From: an uncultured Bacilli bacterium
GTDB taxonomy: Bacteria > Bacillota_I > Bacilli_A > RF39 > UBA660
Assembly (NCBI GenBank): GCA_947627965.1
Contig: CANQYA010000010.1
Location: forward strand, 1-14,497
Reading direction: 5' to 3'
Length of the DNA stretch: 14,497 bases
Position 1 is the stretch's first letter; each line of letters opens with the position of its first letter. The position numbers and the translations under genes are program-made. The notes under the pieces are model-generated. The model worked only from the letters and a program-made list of their open reading frames with translations. It was not told the origin of the DNA and did no database searches. Of the stretch, positions 8,201 to 14,259 are shown piece by piece.

Positions 8201-9985
8201 TGCCATTAACTGAGTATAAACAGACTTATTAGTTGATTCGATATCGACATTGACACGAGGTTGAATTATTCCATAACCATCGATTACTTTATTATGTTCC
8301 TTATTTAAGATAGGTCTATTAAGAGGATGAGCCATAGTACCTACTAGATTTAAAGCCGTATTTAATACTAGTTCTGTATCCGTATCGATAGTTATTACAT
8401 ATTTAATACGAGTATTTATATTAGTAACATTTTCAACATAAATATATTTTTCTTTATCACTATTTGATAACTTTCCTAAAAGTAATTTATTAAAATGAAT
8501 TAAAGCCCCTCTTTTTCTTTCGTAACCTAAGTACTTACCTTCACCTTCGTTATAAACTCTTTTACGATAAACAAACGAAAATATTGCCTCACCATATTTT
8601 TCGTTTAATTCATTAGCTTTAGCTATTCCATATTCTGCTATCTCACTATCTTCTTTTACTTCGATAACGTCTTTTTGATTACAATCACCTAATAGAGAAA
8701 AATATAAATTATTAGATTTATTAGCTAAATAATATTTCTCTAACAATTCAAACATTTTATCAATTTTAACAGTATCTTTAATAATAGTAGGAAGTACTAC
8801 CATAGTCGCATTCTCTTTAGGTATTCCTTTACTAAAATCTAACTTAGGTAATACTTCACAAGGAAATATTTTTAACCATATCTTATTAGTCAATTGAATT
8901 ACTATTTCACTAATAGGTATGAGTAATAGTAAGAAAGATAAGACAAAGTATTTACTAACTAAAGTTGATAGTAAAGTACTTATTACTAAAGTAGTAATAA
9001 GTATAATACAAAGATAAATTCTACTTCTTAAACGTAAATTAGGTTTCTTAAATAAGTAAAAACCAATATGTTTTTCTTCCAAACTACTTTTTTCTAACAA
9101 TTTACAAGCATATTGATACTCTTTAGTATTCTTACTTTTAGCTATTAAATATTTACGATAAAGTTGCTTACTATCTGGTGTCATTTTTTTATATAAACTA
9201 TCTTGTTTTAATACTTGTTCTGTCTTACTAATTTTATCATATAAATCTAAAGTTTTTATTTTTAAAACTCTTCTTAAACTATTAAATAGATTAGCAACTA
9301 ATATATTATTATTAATGCTGTCAACTTGATCTTTATTAATTAAATCTTTTAAATTAAGGTCTAAATCTTCTAACATTTTATCTAATTGAAAAAATATATT
9401 ATTAGAAATAGAACCTAAATGTTTTAAACTATCATTTAACTGTTCAATAATATAAGCATGATTTTCAATATCTTTATCGATTGTTATATAATCGCTTAGA
9501 TTAACTTCTTCTTCATTTTTAATTTTTTCTTCAAAAACTTTAACTAAATTTCTAATTTTCTCTTTCTCTGATTGAGTATATTTCTTTTCAATACATAATT
9601 TAGTTAATTTATCAACTAAAATAAAAGATAAAAGTAAAGGAATTGTATCGATAACTTCATAACTTAAATATTTATCGGGGCTATCTTGATAATCTTTTAT
9701 TTTCTTTATAACATCATTATATTCAATATCATAATTATTTTTTATACATAATTCTTCTAAAATATCATATAAAAAGTTAGTTTTATTAAGAGTAGCTTTT
9801 AACTTTTTATTATCTTTTATAGCTTTTTTTATCCAAACATTTATTTCTGCTATAAGATAATAATTATCAATAATCCATTCATTAGTCGCACCAACAAATT
9901 TATGATTATTAGTTAGCAAAATTAAATAATCATAATATTTTTCGATTATTTTACAATTTTCAAAAAATTTTTTATATTTAAACAT
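2285..9985 (-). CDS. ndvB: Cyclic beta-1,2-glucan synthase (NdvB/Cgs type, GT84-cyclisation-GH94)
   Basis: Large inner-membrane enzyme that builds beta-1,2-glucan from UDP-glucose, closes it to a ring and trims chain length. The 2566 residues show the full family order: a helical, charged N-terminus (1-320); a membrane hairpin (about 325-365); the GT84 glycosyltransferase with Asp534/Asp536 in TIDTDTE, SHDLLEG near 648 and QHRWARGD at 680-687; further membrane segments (about 725-885); a glycoamylase-like cyclisation domain (about 910-1300; GTSFEYFMP, WGISESAY, YYAHHQGM; the type classified as GH189); two beta-sandwich regions (about 1340-1500 and 1815-2080); and the GH94 barrel with YGFRDQLQDA (about 2108), GGGDWNDG (from 2240, containing the general acid Asp), GGQYTHS and YTGSAGW near 2397 and 2470. 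Phosphate-site residues look intact, so the GH94 part may be a working phosphorylase. Size is within the usual family range. Start: ATG at 9985 with a weak AGG seven bases upstream. First gene of an operon with pgi. Confidence 0.93.
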   Translation of the reverse strand: MFKYKKFFENCKIIEKYYDYLILLTNNHKFVGATNEWIIDNYYLIAEINVWIKKAIKDNKKLKATLNKTNFLYDILEELCIKNNYDIEYNDVIKKIKDYQDSPDKYLSYEVIDTIPLLLSFILVDKLTKLCIEKKYTQSEKEKIRNLVKVFEEKIKNEEEVNLSDYITIDKDIENHAYIIEQLNDSLKHLGSISNNIFFQLDKMLEDLDLNLKDLINKDQVDSINNNILVANLFNSLRRVLKIKTLDLYDKISKTEQVLKQDSLYKKMTPDSKQLYRKYLIAKSKNTKEYQYACKLLEKSSLEEKHIGFYLFKKPNLRLRSRIYLCIILITTLVISTLLSTLVSKYFVLSFLLLLIPISEIVIQLTNKIWLKIFPCEVLPKLDFSKGIPKENATMVVLPTIIKDTVKIDKMFELLEKYYLANKSNNLYFSLLGDCNQKDVIEVKEDSEIAEYGIAKANELNEKYGEAIFSFVYRKRVYNEGEGKYLGYERKRGALIHFNKLLLGKLSNSDKEKYIYVENVTNINTRIKYVITIDTDTELVLNTALNLVGTMAHPLNRPILNKEHNKVIDGYGIIQPRVNVDIESTNKSVYTQLMAGIGGFDVYSTIIPNFYQDVFKEGSFIGKGIYDLEIFDEVVSNIFPDNLILSHDLLEGNYLRCGFASDIELIDDFPSEFLVESSRQHRWARGDVQISNWLFKRVPNKNGSKVKNPLNLIEKIKIFDNIRRIFLDFSMLILIVLSFINGNPLVTLLIVLSVVFLPMLFYLKDLLQMQNKKLFTFKYYNNLIFGFLSILYRMLINIITIPYYSFLYLDAFLRSIYRMTISHKNLLNWVTAEDASKSIKSDFLSYINSFRINYFIAILLIILSLLFSPKYLLIAVILAIGFILAPIILSSFSKTNVISLEGLSTRQDEKLKDVAYRTWLFFDTYLTKENNYLIPDNIQLNRENKEELKTSPTNIGMSITSIISAYELDFINSEKAIDLLSKITTTLEKLEKWNGHLYNWYNIRTLEKINPYVVSSVDSGNLSASLVVMKEFCKKKNELSLYERINTLFKEMDFSKLYTNQDVFSIAYNTADEELSPYCYNKFASESRILSFVAIMKGDVPSKHWLSLDKTLTKYKKHKGLVSWSGTSFEYFMPLIFMKTYPNTLLDESYFFAKFCQKNYINEIDYRLPWGISESAYDELDDGLNYKYKAFATPYLKVIDEKDDRLVLSPYASILTITYDALDVYNNLKKFKRLNMYGDFGYYEAYDYTTGNRVLAYYAHHQGMILSSLANYLKDNVIQKYFHSDLKTQAFEILLKEKVQLNPVINMKVVGYKKYDYEREKIENDIRYYDYISETPQLSVLSNSRYSVLINDRGNGFSRYGTIQLNRYRKITELDYGTYLYIKDLKTGNIWSNTFAPTNVVPLKYSVVFANDRIKFSRLDNEIICQTEIVVSNEHDAEIRKYSFKNLSNQTRNLELTTYTEVIIEENIADIIHRTFRNLFVSSRYIDEYKALIMRRRNNSAKTSNFMMAKLIVDKKKYDISYETERDKFIGRGKSAYNARALNQNLSNESGTNIDPIISLRTQIDLAPKEEVTVYYVSGFSKSMEGIEAIINTYSDTYNIEKTVNYASLANNMNTKLLNISGNNIKTYNIMLNYLYQTSRHFIREERKDLLAQNSLNQSGLWRFGISGDLPIILVNIHSGESFRLAKDVIRAFEYYKSKALYIDLVIINSEIDEYKNIIKREVEQELYRMNKLFDFNATPGNVYLLEEQDLTNEEKILLNMVARLTFNSSIDASLDDAVNRMHLNNLIVDFPKRKLDVTKSKKIDTTMLDNYNGYGGFVKDTNEYVIVNQDTPTPWSNVLANQSFGSIITNNECGFTYSYNSQQFKLTSWTNDIVVNDKSEGISINDKEIEPKKCIHGFGYSTFEHSSNDYDLNMIQFVAKEDKVKFYKLNLVNTTNKIKKYIVTFWINPTLGPNEEKSSRYILSEYFDKMNAVILRNVYSTNFSGVSVFMSSTLPIISQSTDRIISKSISVEVELAPSEQKDFSFVLGTAIGLDELQDILQKYKLEERIDNEYDEVKKYWSNLLDIVKIKSPDKSFNYMMNGWYLYQTIASRLYAKAGFYQVGGAYGFRDQLQDAVNICSVIPSITKEQIIKNAMHQFKEGDVLHWWHEDNMLGLRSHYMDDFLWLVYATNKYIEITEDSKILEEEICFIEGDALLPGETEKGITYWYTKDKKSLLEHLLLCINRTINNTGENGLPLIGGGDWNDGMNKVGILGRGTSVWLGFFAYLVISDFLKVGKSYDVKLDYSKYNNYLDNLKEALNTVGWDEDYYKRAFYDNGSPLGSIKNDECQIDLISQSFAILSSVIPFERLGSVIKSVEDKLVDKDTKIIKLLDPPFKDAKNIPGYIMDYPKGIRENGGQYTHSVIWYIMALIKVGYIDRAYQYYQMINPVNRTMSQEDVNVYKIEPYVIGADIYSNYKYKGRGGWSWYTGSAGWFYNVGLTSIIGFKKEGNYLSFEPHTPSEWKNFELQYNYMDTTYKIKVNLKEKQDNIMVDGEEVKGKKIRLKNDKRIHAVVINIKGGIASDKK
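2306..2313 (-). promoter_or_regulatory. Strong ribosome binding site for pgi (fixes a GTG start)
   Basis: AAGGAGGG on the minus strand lies 7 nt before the GTG at 2298 and inside the 3' end of the upstream coding region. It decides the start: the next in-frame ATG would be far downstream and would remove conserved sequence. A near-consensus site inside the upstream gene should let pgi be translated well even if few ribosomes finish the 7.7-kb gene before it. Confidence 0.85.
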
Positions 9986-10146
9986 ATCATTACCTACTTT
10001 ATTATTTTTGTTTATAACTTAATTATAACATAATCATTTATTTATACAAATATTTACTTCGGTATTTAGTTCAATTTAACATTAATAACTTTATACTATA
10101 TTAACATATATAATTATTATATAAATTTTACATATTTTTTTAATCT
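9986..10146. other. Intergenic region upstream of the glucan synthase gene
   Basis: Extremely AT-rich, with stop codons in all frames. It holds the putative promoter at 10022-10049 and the T-run side of the terminator beginning at 10147. I see no small gene, riboswitch or RNA gene in it. Confidence 0.5.
10022..10049 (-). promoter_or_regulatory. Putative promoter of the glucan synthase-pgi operon
   Basis: A perfect TATAAT on the minus strand (10022-10027) is preceded by TGT, giving an extended -10 (TGTTATAAT). A weak -35, TTGTAT (10044-10049), stands 16 bp upstream. Transcription would start about 30 nt before the ATG at 9985, leaving a short leader with no visible regulatory structure. It is the best promoter-like sequence in the gap. 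Confidence 0.5.
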
Positions 10147-10181
10147 AAAAACCTTCTAAAATAATTTTATACTTTAGAAGG
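10147..10181 (-). terminator. Rho-independent terminator after the PEP-enzyme remnant
   Basis: CCTTCTAAA (10152-10160) and TTTAGAAGG (10173-10181) form a perfect 9-bp stem with a 12-nt loop. On the minus strand the stem is followed by TTTTTAGATT. It lies about 78 nt beyond the stop of the PEP-utilising remnant and would separate the ABC-F unit from the glucan synthase operon. Confidence 0.65.
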
Positions 10182-10258
10182 CTCTAAATTTCACGAATTT
10201 AAGTGTTATTTTTCTATTTTAAATTTTTTTACTCATTAATAAACAAATATTTTTTCCA

Positions 10259-10777
10259 TTAATTACTTTCTTTATGATCATTAATAATTCGGATACCACC
10301 GGTTGAACCATCCATTTCTATTAATGTATGTTTTTTTAATTCATCAATATTTTCATAACCTATGCCTGTAATACAAGGGAGCCCTAATTCTCTTGAAATA
10401 ATAGCCGTATGTGATAAGAAGCCTCCTTCAGCAGTTATAATACCACTACTATTCATCATAATAGGTACCCAATCAGGGTCAGTATAATCAGTTAATAAAA
10501 TAGCACCCTCTTGAAAATCATTTATTTCGGATGCAGACTTTAAAAAGATAGGTTTACCAATGACTTTTCCTGAAGATGATGGAATTCCAACAATATGATG
10601 TTTTCTCATATCTATTTTTTTAGCATAAATCTTATGTGTAACCGGTCGATATTGCAACCATACTAATATACCATCAACAATACACCACTCTAAATTTCCA
10701 TCTTTATTTTCATTACCAATCCATACTCCAGCAAAATCTGGTTCTTTATATTCTTGAATAATAACTGTCTCTGCAAA
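10259..10777 (-). pseudogene. C-terminal remnant of a PEP-utilising ATP-grasp / phosphohistidine enzyme
   Basis: The open frame has no credible start: it begins right after a TAA (10778-10780) that lies inside the ABC-F gene. Its 172 residues start with AETVIIQEYKEPDFAGVW, resembling the late ATP-grasp strand of PEP synthase and rifampin phosphotransferase. Next comes LEWCIVDGILVWLQYRPVTH, the typical end of that domain (usual form iwiLQaRPxT). About 100 residues normally found between these two motifs seem to be missing. A complete swivelling phosphohistidine domain follows, with TAEGGFLSHTAIISRELGLP and the phospho-accepting His123. It ends soon after that domain, so no PEP/pyruvate-binding barrel is present. 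A TTG at 10655-10657 could start a 132-residue protein but has no clear ribosome site. In context it is most likely a leftover fused to the ABC-F gene by recombination. The original substrate cannot be told. Confidence 0.72.
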
Positions 10778-12314
10778 TTAATCCATCTTTTGTTAATTCG
10801 TAGATTTTATCACATACTTCATCAATATATTTTCTGTCATGACTTACACTTATAATACAACCATTAAAATCAGATAGCATATTTCTAATAACTGGGTTAG
10901 AAAGAGGACTAAGGTTTCTTGTTGGCTCATCTAAAATTAAAACATTATTTTTATTCAATACTAAACTCATAAGTAATATTTTTGCTTTCTGACCACCACT
11001 AAGGTTTTTCATTTTAGTTATTATTTCTTCTTGAGTGAACCTTAAACTACCTAAATATGTTCTAGCTAAGGTTTCTTCATCTTTAGAAGCATCTTGAGCC
11101 AAAAACTCTATAGGTGTTTTTTCTAAATCAAGCATATCTTCATAATTTTGAGGCATATAACCAACTTTTATATCATCCCTATTTTTTAAATTTTCATAAA
11201 TTTTTTTAATTAAAGTGCTTTTTCCAGCACCATTTTGCCCAATAATTACCAAGTGCTCTGAACCGTAAACATTTAAAGTAATATCACGAGACAAATTGTT
11301 ATTATCTATGGACAATATTGGTATAAACATTTCTAATACAACCTTACCTGATGGTATTTCATTTATATTACTATTTTTTAAATTAATTGCCTCTTCAACA
11401 TTTGGAATATCCATAAATTCTTGTTTTTCTCTTTCATAGCGTTTTTCTTGAGATTTCAAAGATTTCATTTTCTTTTTTAATAATGCCGCACCATGAGGAT
11501 CAGCTCTTGTTATTGTTCTTTGTTGGTATTCAACTTTTTGGTAAACTTGTCTAAAGCCTTCCATTTGTTTTTTATAATCACTTCTTTGCTTTCTAGCTAT
11601 CTGCTCTTGTCGTTCTAACATACTAAATCTTTTTTCGACATATTCTTTATATGGAATTCGTTCAATTGTATGTCTACATTCAGTTTTCTTTTTTATCTGT
11701 TCCAAGTGAATAATTCCGTTAGCACAATTTTCTAATAACGTCTCATCATGAGATATAAACAAAATTGGAAGAGAAGAAGAATTAATGAAATCTTCTAACC
11801 ATTTTAACGTTGGAATATCAAGATCATTAGTTGGTTCATCCAAAAGTAAAATATCGGGTTCTTCGACAATGATTTTAATTAATTGTATTTTTACTTTTTC
11901 TCCACCAGACAAAGTTTTTATCAAATGGTTGTCTTCAATCAATTTTGTGTTAATTTTAAAAACAGAAAACAATTCATATATATTACTTATTAAGTCATAT
12001 TTATTAAAATCCACTTCTTCCATAGGATTATTTTTTAAGAAAAATTCTATTACCGGCAAATTATTCCAATCTTCTGATATAGACTGTTCTAAATAACCTA
12101 TTTTAAGACCTTTTTTGGATATTACACCTTCAATATCAACATATTTTTTTATATTTTCAATATCAACTACGGTCTTTAACAAAGTACTTTTTCCATTACC
12201 TTCTTCACCAATTATTGCTATTTTATCTTTGTCTTTTAATGTAAAAGTAAAATTTTTGATAAGCGGTCTATCATCTTTTTTTAAAGTAATGCTTACGTTA
12301 TTAAACTCTAACAT
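10746..12314 (-). CDS. ABC-F family ATPase, possible ribosomal protection (antibiotic resistance) protein
   Basis: Soluble twin-ATPase protein without membrane segments; ABC-F proteins bind the ribosomal E site and act in translation or displace antibiotics. The 522 residues contain nucleotide-binding domain 1 (Walker A GEEGNGKST 36-44, signature LSGGEK 135-140, Walker B LLLDEPTNDLD 156-166, SHD 188-190). A highly charged linker with coiled-coil character follows (about 205-320). Domain 2 has GQNGAGKST near 357-365, LSGGQK near 436, and LILDEPTRNLSPLS near 456-469. Both catalytic Walker B glutamates are present. The DEPTRNLSPLS form is the one I associate with Lsa/Vga-like resistance groups rather than housekeeping EttA/Uup, but family knowledge from sequence alone cannot fix the drug class. 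ATG at 12314 with AGGAG nine bases upstream. The last ~9 residues (CRDSYYSRI) are out-of-frame reading of the PEP-enzyme remnant. The gene follows a long leader derived from a radical SAM remnant. Confidence 0.9.
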   Translation of the reverse strand: MLEFNNVSITLKKDDRPLIKNFTFTLKDKDKIAIIGEEGNGKSTLLKTVVDIENIKKYVDIEGVISKKGLKIGYLEQSISEDWNNLPVIEFFLKNNPMEEVDFNKYDLISNIYELFSVFKINTKLIEDNHLIKTLSGGEKVKIQLIKIIVEEPDILLLDEPTNDLDIPTLKWLEDFINSSSLPILFISHDETLLENCANGIIHLEQIKKKTECRHTIERIPYKEYVEKRFSMLERQEQIARKQRSDYKKQMEGFRQVYQKVEYQQRTITRADPHGAALLKKKMKSLKSQEKRYEREKQEFMDIPNVEEAINLKNSNINEIPSGKVVLEMFIPILSIDNNNLSRDITLNVYGSEHLVIIGQNGAGKSTLIKKIYENLKNRDDIKVGYMPQNYEDMLDLEKTPIEFLAQDASKDEETLARTYLGSLRFTQEEIITKMKNLSGGQKAKILLMSLVLNKNNVLILDEPTRNLSPLSNPVIRNMLSDFNGCIISVSHDRKYIDEVCDKIYELTKDGLICRDSYYSRI

Positions 12315-12405
12315 CTAAATCATCTCCTGAATAATTAGGCCATATTATTTTATTATTAAAACGAGTTGCCATTATTTTTTTATAATCTTCTATTGTTATT
12401 AACAT
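12301..12405 (-). CDS. Possible 34-residue leader ORF overlapping the ABC-F start (weak)
   Basis: ATG at 12403-12405 opens a short frame (MLITIEDYKKIMATRF..., ending DDLDVRV) that overlaps the ABC-F start by 14 nt. It has no ribosome site of its own and no family I recognise. It could be a remnant of a broken upstream gene, or a small ORF whose translation affects ABC-F expression, as short leader ORFs do for several resistance ABC-F genes. The overlap with the next start is the only positive evidence. Confidence 0.2.
   Translation of the reverse strand: MLITIEDYKKIMATRFNNKIIWPNYSGDDLDVRV
12323..12329 (-). promoter_or_regulatory. Ribosome binding site of the ABC-F gene
   Basis: CAGGAGA on the minus strand, with AGGAG nine bases before the ATG at 12314. 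This supports the chosen start, which also places Walker A at the usual distance from the N-terminus. Confidence 0.75.
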
Positions 12406-12456
12406 TTTTTAAATCATCAATTGTGAGTAATTTCCAAACGACAATCTATAATTTTG

Positions 12457-12639
12457 TTATTTATAATAATACTTTTCTAAAAAAAGAATAACTTTGTTCA
12501 TTTTATCTTCTGTTAAATGATTTGGTAATACACCACTTTGATAACAATAAAGACATTTAAAATTACAACCAGTTATAGTTAAAATGTGTAATGCCCAAAA
12601 ATTTGAATTATTCCATTCCCTTAATAATGCTTTCGCGAA
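12457..12639 (-). pseudogene. Radical SAM enzyme fragment (CxxxCxxC cluster motif)
   Basis: A 60-residue open frame between stop codons reads FAKALLREWNNSNFWALHIL, then TITGCNFKCLYCYQSGVLPN, then HLTEDKMNKVILFLEKYYYK. The segment CNFKCLYC is the CxxxCxxC motif that holds the 4Fe-4S cluster in radical SAM enzymes. The CYQ ending and the following 'H/M-s-e-d...i..fi' helix resemble the SPASM/peptide-modifying branch. A full enzyme would need about 300 more residues, including the GGEP motif, and none follow: the frame ends in TAA at 12457-12459. Upstream, an ATG at 12653-12655 (MDKRIIRES...) is in another frame and stops after 15 codons. The fragment is therefore non-functional. It sits in the leader of the ABC-F transcript, just inside the insertion site of the IS element. 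Confidence 0.7.
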
Positions 12640-12656
12640 TTATTCTTTTGTCCATT

Positions 12657-12685
12657 ATGTTAACAAAACTATTAAAAAAAGTCAA
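12657..12685 (-). promoter_or_regulatory. Probable promoter of the radical SAM remnant / ABC-F unit
   Basis: TTGACT (12680-12685) and TAACAT (12657-12662) on the minus strand are separated by exactly 17 bp. A TGT before the -10 box makes it an extended -10. The -35 box lies inside the left copy of the IS target duplication, so insertion left this promoter whole. A start near 12650 would give a leader of about 335 nt before the ABC-F ATG. Confidence 0.55.
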
Positions 12686-12701
12686 TAATAATAATTTTTT
12701 G
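12675..12701. repeat. Left copy of the 27-bp target site duplication
   Basis: Identical over 27 bases to 14378-14404: six A, then GTC, AATAATAATAA, a T-run and G. The copies directly flank the inverted repeats of the IS, which is the signature of transposition. Twenty-seven bases is the duplication length known for IS1202. One base at the IS junction can be assigned to either side, so 26 bp is also possible. Confidence 0.93.
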
Positions 12702-12702
12702 T

Positions 12703-12725
12703 GTGATTTATATTTTAAAATGTCC
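12703..12725 (+). repeat. Left terminal inverted repeat of the IS
   Basis: The 23-bp end begins GTGATTTA and finishes TTTTAAAATGTCC. It matches the inverted right end at 19 of 23 positions, with the differences at positions 5, 9, 11 and 12. The inner TTAAAATGTCC core is perfect. Confidence 0.88.
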
Positions 12726-12743
12726 GCTTTTTGAAAAAGGTTT

Positions 12744-12811
12744 ACAAGTTAAAATGTCCTATCAGAAAATTATAGTTTTTAATAAAAGTTGGTTTATAAG
12801 TTAAAATGTCC
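12744..12811 (+). repeat. Two internal copies of the IS-end motif, left side
   Basis: ACAAGTTAAAATGTCC (12744-12759) and ATAAGTTAAAATGTCC (12796-12811) repeat the inner part of the left terminal repeat in the same orientation. With the terminus they make three copies of AAAATGTCC, ending at 12725, 12759 and 12811. They lie in non-coding DNA between the transposase terminator and the left end. Likely extra transposase-binding sites (inference). Confidence 0.75.
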
Positions 12812-12842
12812 ACTTGATACATAAATTATAAAATTATAATAA

Positions 12843-12888
12843 AAATATTACTTAAGAAAAAAGCAGATTAAATGCTTAAGTAATATTT
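12843..12888 (-). terminator. Rho-independent terminator of the transposase gene
   Basis: A perfect 14-bp stem, AAATATTACTTAAG (12843-12856) with CTTAAGTAATATTT (12875-12888), has an 18-nt loop. On the minus strand it ends in a T-rich run (TTTTTATTATAATTT). It begins 15 nt after the transposase stop codon. Being symmetrical, it may also limit transcription entering from the other side. Confidence 0.72.
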
Positions 12889-12902
12889 ATTTTGTATACT
12901 AT

Positions 12903-14225
12903 TTATCTAATTCTAAATTTTCTCCAAGGATTATCATTATTTGGTTTAAATCCATTTTTAGATGCTCTAATATTATTTTCTTGTTGTTCTACTAATAATA
13001 ATGAATAAATTTTGTCATTTACTATTCCATATAATTGATTGTCATAAGAGGTAACTACATCACATTTTGTTCCACTTTTAAAAGATATGACTTCGCCAGT
13101 TTCATCATCAATTAACAAATAATAATTATTGCAAAATTTTATTGACGAAGCATTGTCTATAGTTCTTTTGCTTCTAATTGAAATAATTACATTTAATTCT
13201 TGATTAGTATAATCATTTTTTCTCATAACATTTTTATTTGGATTAATATTATAAGAAAATCTTTTATTCATTTTAGGTATAAAGACTTCGTTAAGATATT
13301 TATTTGCTTGTTCAATAGTTATAATACCTTCATGTCTTAATTCGGCTTTTAATCGTCTTTTAAAAGTGCCATTTTCTCTTTCTACATTGGGTTTAAATAA
13401 AGGATCACTACAACATACTAAATTTATTTCCAAATCTTCACATATTCTTTTAAATTGAGTAACATTAAGTTTTGATTTTGAACTTTTCGCATTATTAACA
13501 GAAAATGAGTTTCTTTTGTCTGTTTTAATTTTTTTAGGTATTCCAAAATTTATAATCATATTCATTAATATAATTAAGTAGGCTTTAGTTGTTTCTTCAT
13601 AATCAAAATAACCTGATAACACCTTTTTAGTCGCTTTATCAACTGCTAAATGTAGTGATGTTTCTTCTTCACCAAACCATATCCAAAAAGATGCATCCAT
13701 TTGAATTTCTTGTCCAAAAGAATAATGTAAAGTTGATTTTCTAATATGTTTTTCAAATTCTTCTTGCTTTCTTTGTTCATATAATTTTTCTTGATGTTCA
13801 GTTATTATTTTTTCTCGAATTGCTTTTTTCATATTTTCGTTATATAATTTAATTGTTTTGTGTTGAGCATATGGAGAAATAATCTCGTTAGCTTTAAATA
13901 TGTTAATCATAGTTTGAAAAGAAATACCATATTTAAAGCCTTGCTCTTCATAAAAGTGAGTAAAACTAAAATCAGAAAAATTATTTAAATAATCTTTTAT
14001 AATTTCATTTGAAGTTTCATTTGGAATTTTTTTATTGTTACTGGGTCTATTTGCATTTTTATGTACAAAAGCTTCTTCGCCAATATTTTTGTATTTTACA
14101 ATTAATCTTCGAATTTGTCTATCTGTTATTTCTAATTTTAATGCGGCCATTTTTTGAGTTAGTTCTTTATTTATTACTTTTTTAATAGTTTCTGCATAGA
14201 AATCTTTATTTATTAACTTGACCAT
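12903..14225 (-). CDS. IS1202-type DDE transposase
   Basis: Cuts and joins the ends of its own element. The 440 residues show an N-terminal helix-turn-helix region (about 15-60; ELTQKMAALKLEITDRQIRR), a second DNA-binding/linker part with a long charged helix (about 120-165), and an RNase H-fold integrase core. The acidic triad is visible as Asp177 (QMDAS), Asp236 (KTDKRNSF) and Glu282 (NVERENGTFKRRL). The C-terminal part (about 340-420) resembles the small beta domain seen in this group. The frame is intact. Start: ATG at 14225, with AGGAG 12 nt upstream, longer than usual, and placed in a hairpin. No accessory gene is present. It is assigned to the IS1202 (ISNCY/IS481-like) group from the triad context plus the 23-bp ends and 27-bp duplication. 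Confidence 0.92.
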   Translation of the reverse strand: MVKLINKDFYAETIKKVINKELTQKMAALKLEITDRQIRRLIVKYKNIGEEAFVHKNANRPSNNKKIPNETSNEIIKDYLNNFSDFSFTHFYEEQGFKYGISFQTMINIFKANEIISPYAQHKTIKLYNENMKKAIREKIITEHQEKLYEQRKQEEFEKHIRKSTLHYSFGQEIQMDASFWIWFGEEETSLHLAVDKATKKVLSGYFDYEETTKAYLIILMNMIINFGIPKKIKTDKRNSFSVNNAKSSKSKLNVTQFKRICEDLEINLVCCSDPLFKPNVERENGTFKRRLKAELRHEGIITIEQANKYLNEVFIPKMNKRFSYNINPNKNVMRKNDYTNQELNVIISIRSKRTIDNASSIKFCNNYYLLIDDETGEVISFKSGTKCDVVTSYDNQLYGIVNDKIYSLLLVEQQENNIRASKNGFKPNNDNPWRKFRIR

Positions 14226-14228
14226 TTA

Positions 14229-14259
14229 AAAATACATCTCCTTTCTGAAGATGTATTTT
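14229..14259 (-). promoter_or_regulatory. Hairpin over the transposase ribosome binding site
   Basis: AAAATACATCT (14229-14239) and AGATGTATTTT (14249-14259) pair perfectly over 11 bp with a 9-nt loop. In the minus-strand RNA the AAGGAG ribosome site spans the loop and the 3' arm, and the ATG follows three bases after the stem. Folding would hide the ribosome site. Its T-run end could also make it a weak terminator. Confidence 0.6.

Noticed and set aside
10259..10657. Functional stand-alone 132-residue phosphohistidine domain protein starting at TTG
   Set aside because: Homology continues upstream of the TTG in the same frame (ATP-grasp end motif), there is no ribosome site, and catalytic partner domains are missing. 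A remnant is more likely, though short domain proteins of this type exist.
11785..12318. Two plus-strand open frames opposite the ABC-F gene
   Set aside because: They are antisense to clear Walker A/B and signature motifs and have no independent support.
12613..12655. 15-codon frame starting MDKRIIRES as the true start of the radical SAM protein
   Set aside because: It is in a different frame from the CxxxCxxC segment and stops before it. The predicted transcription start also falls just inside it and no ribosome site is visible.
1078..14225. Mycoplasma-type code with TGA as tryptophan
   Set aside because: All long genes use TGG for Trp and remain full length under the standard bacterial code, and the synthase gene ends in TGA.
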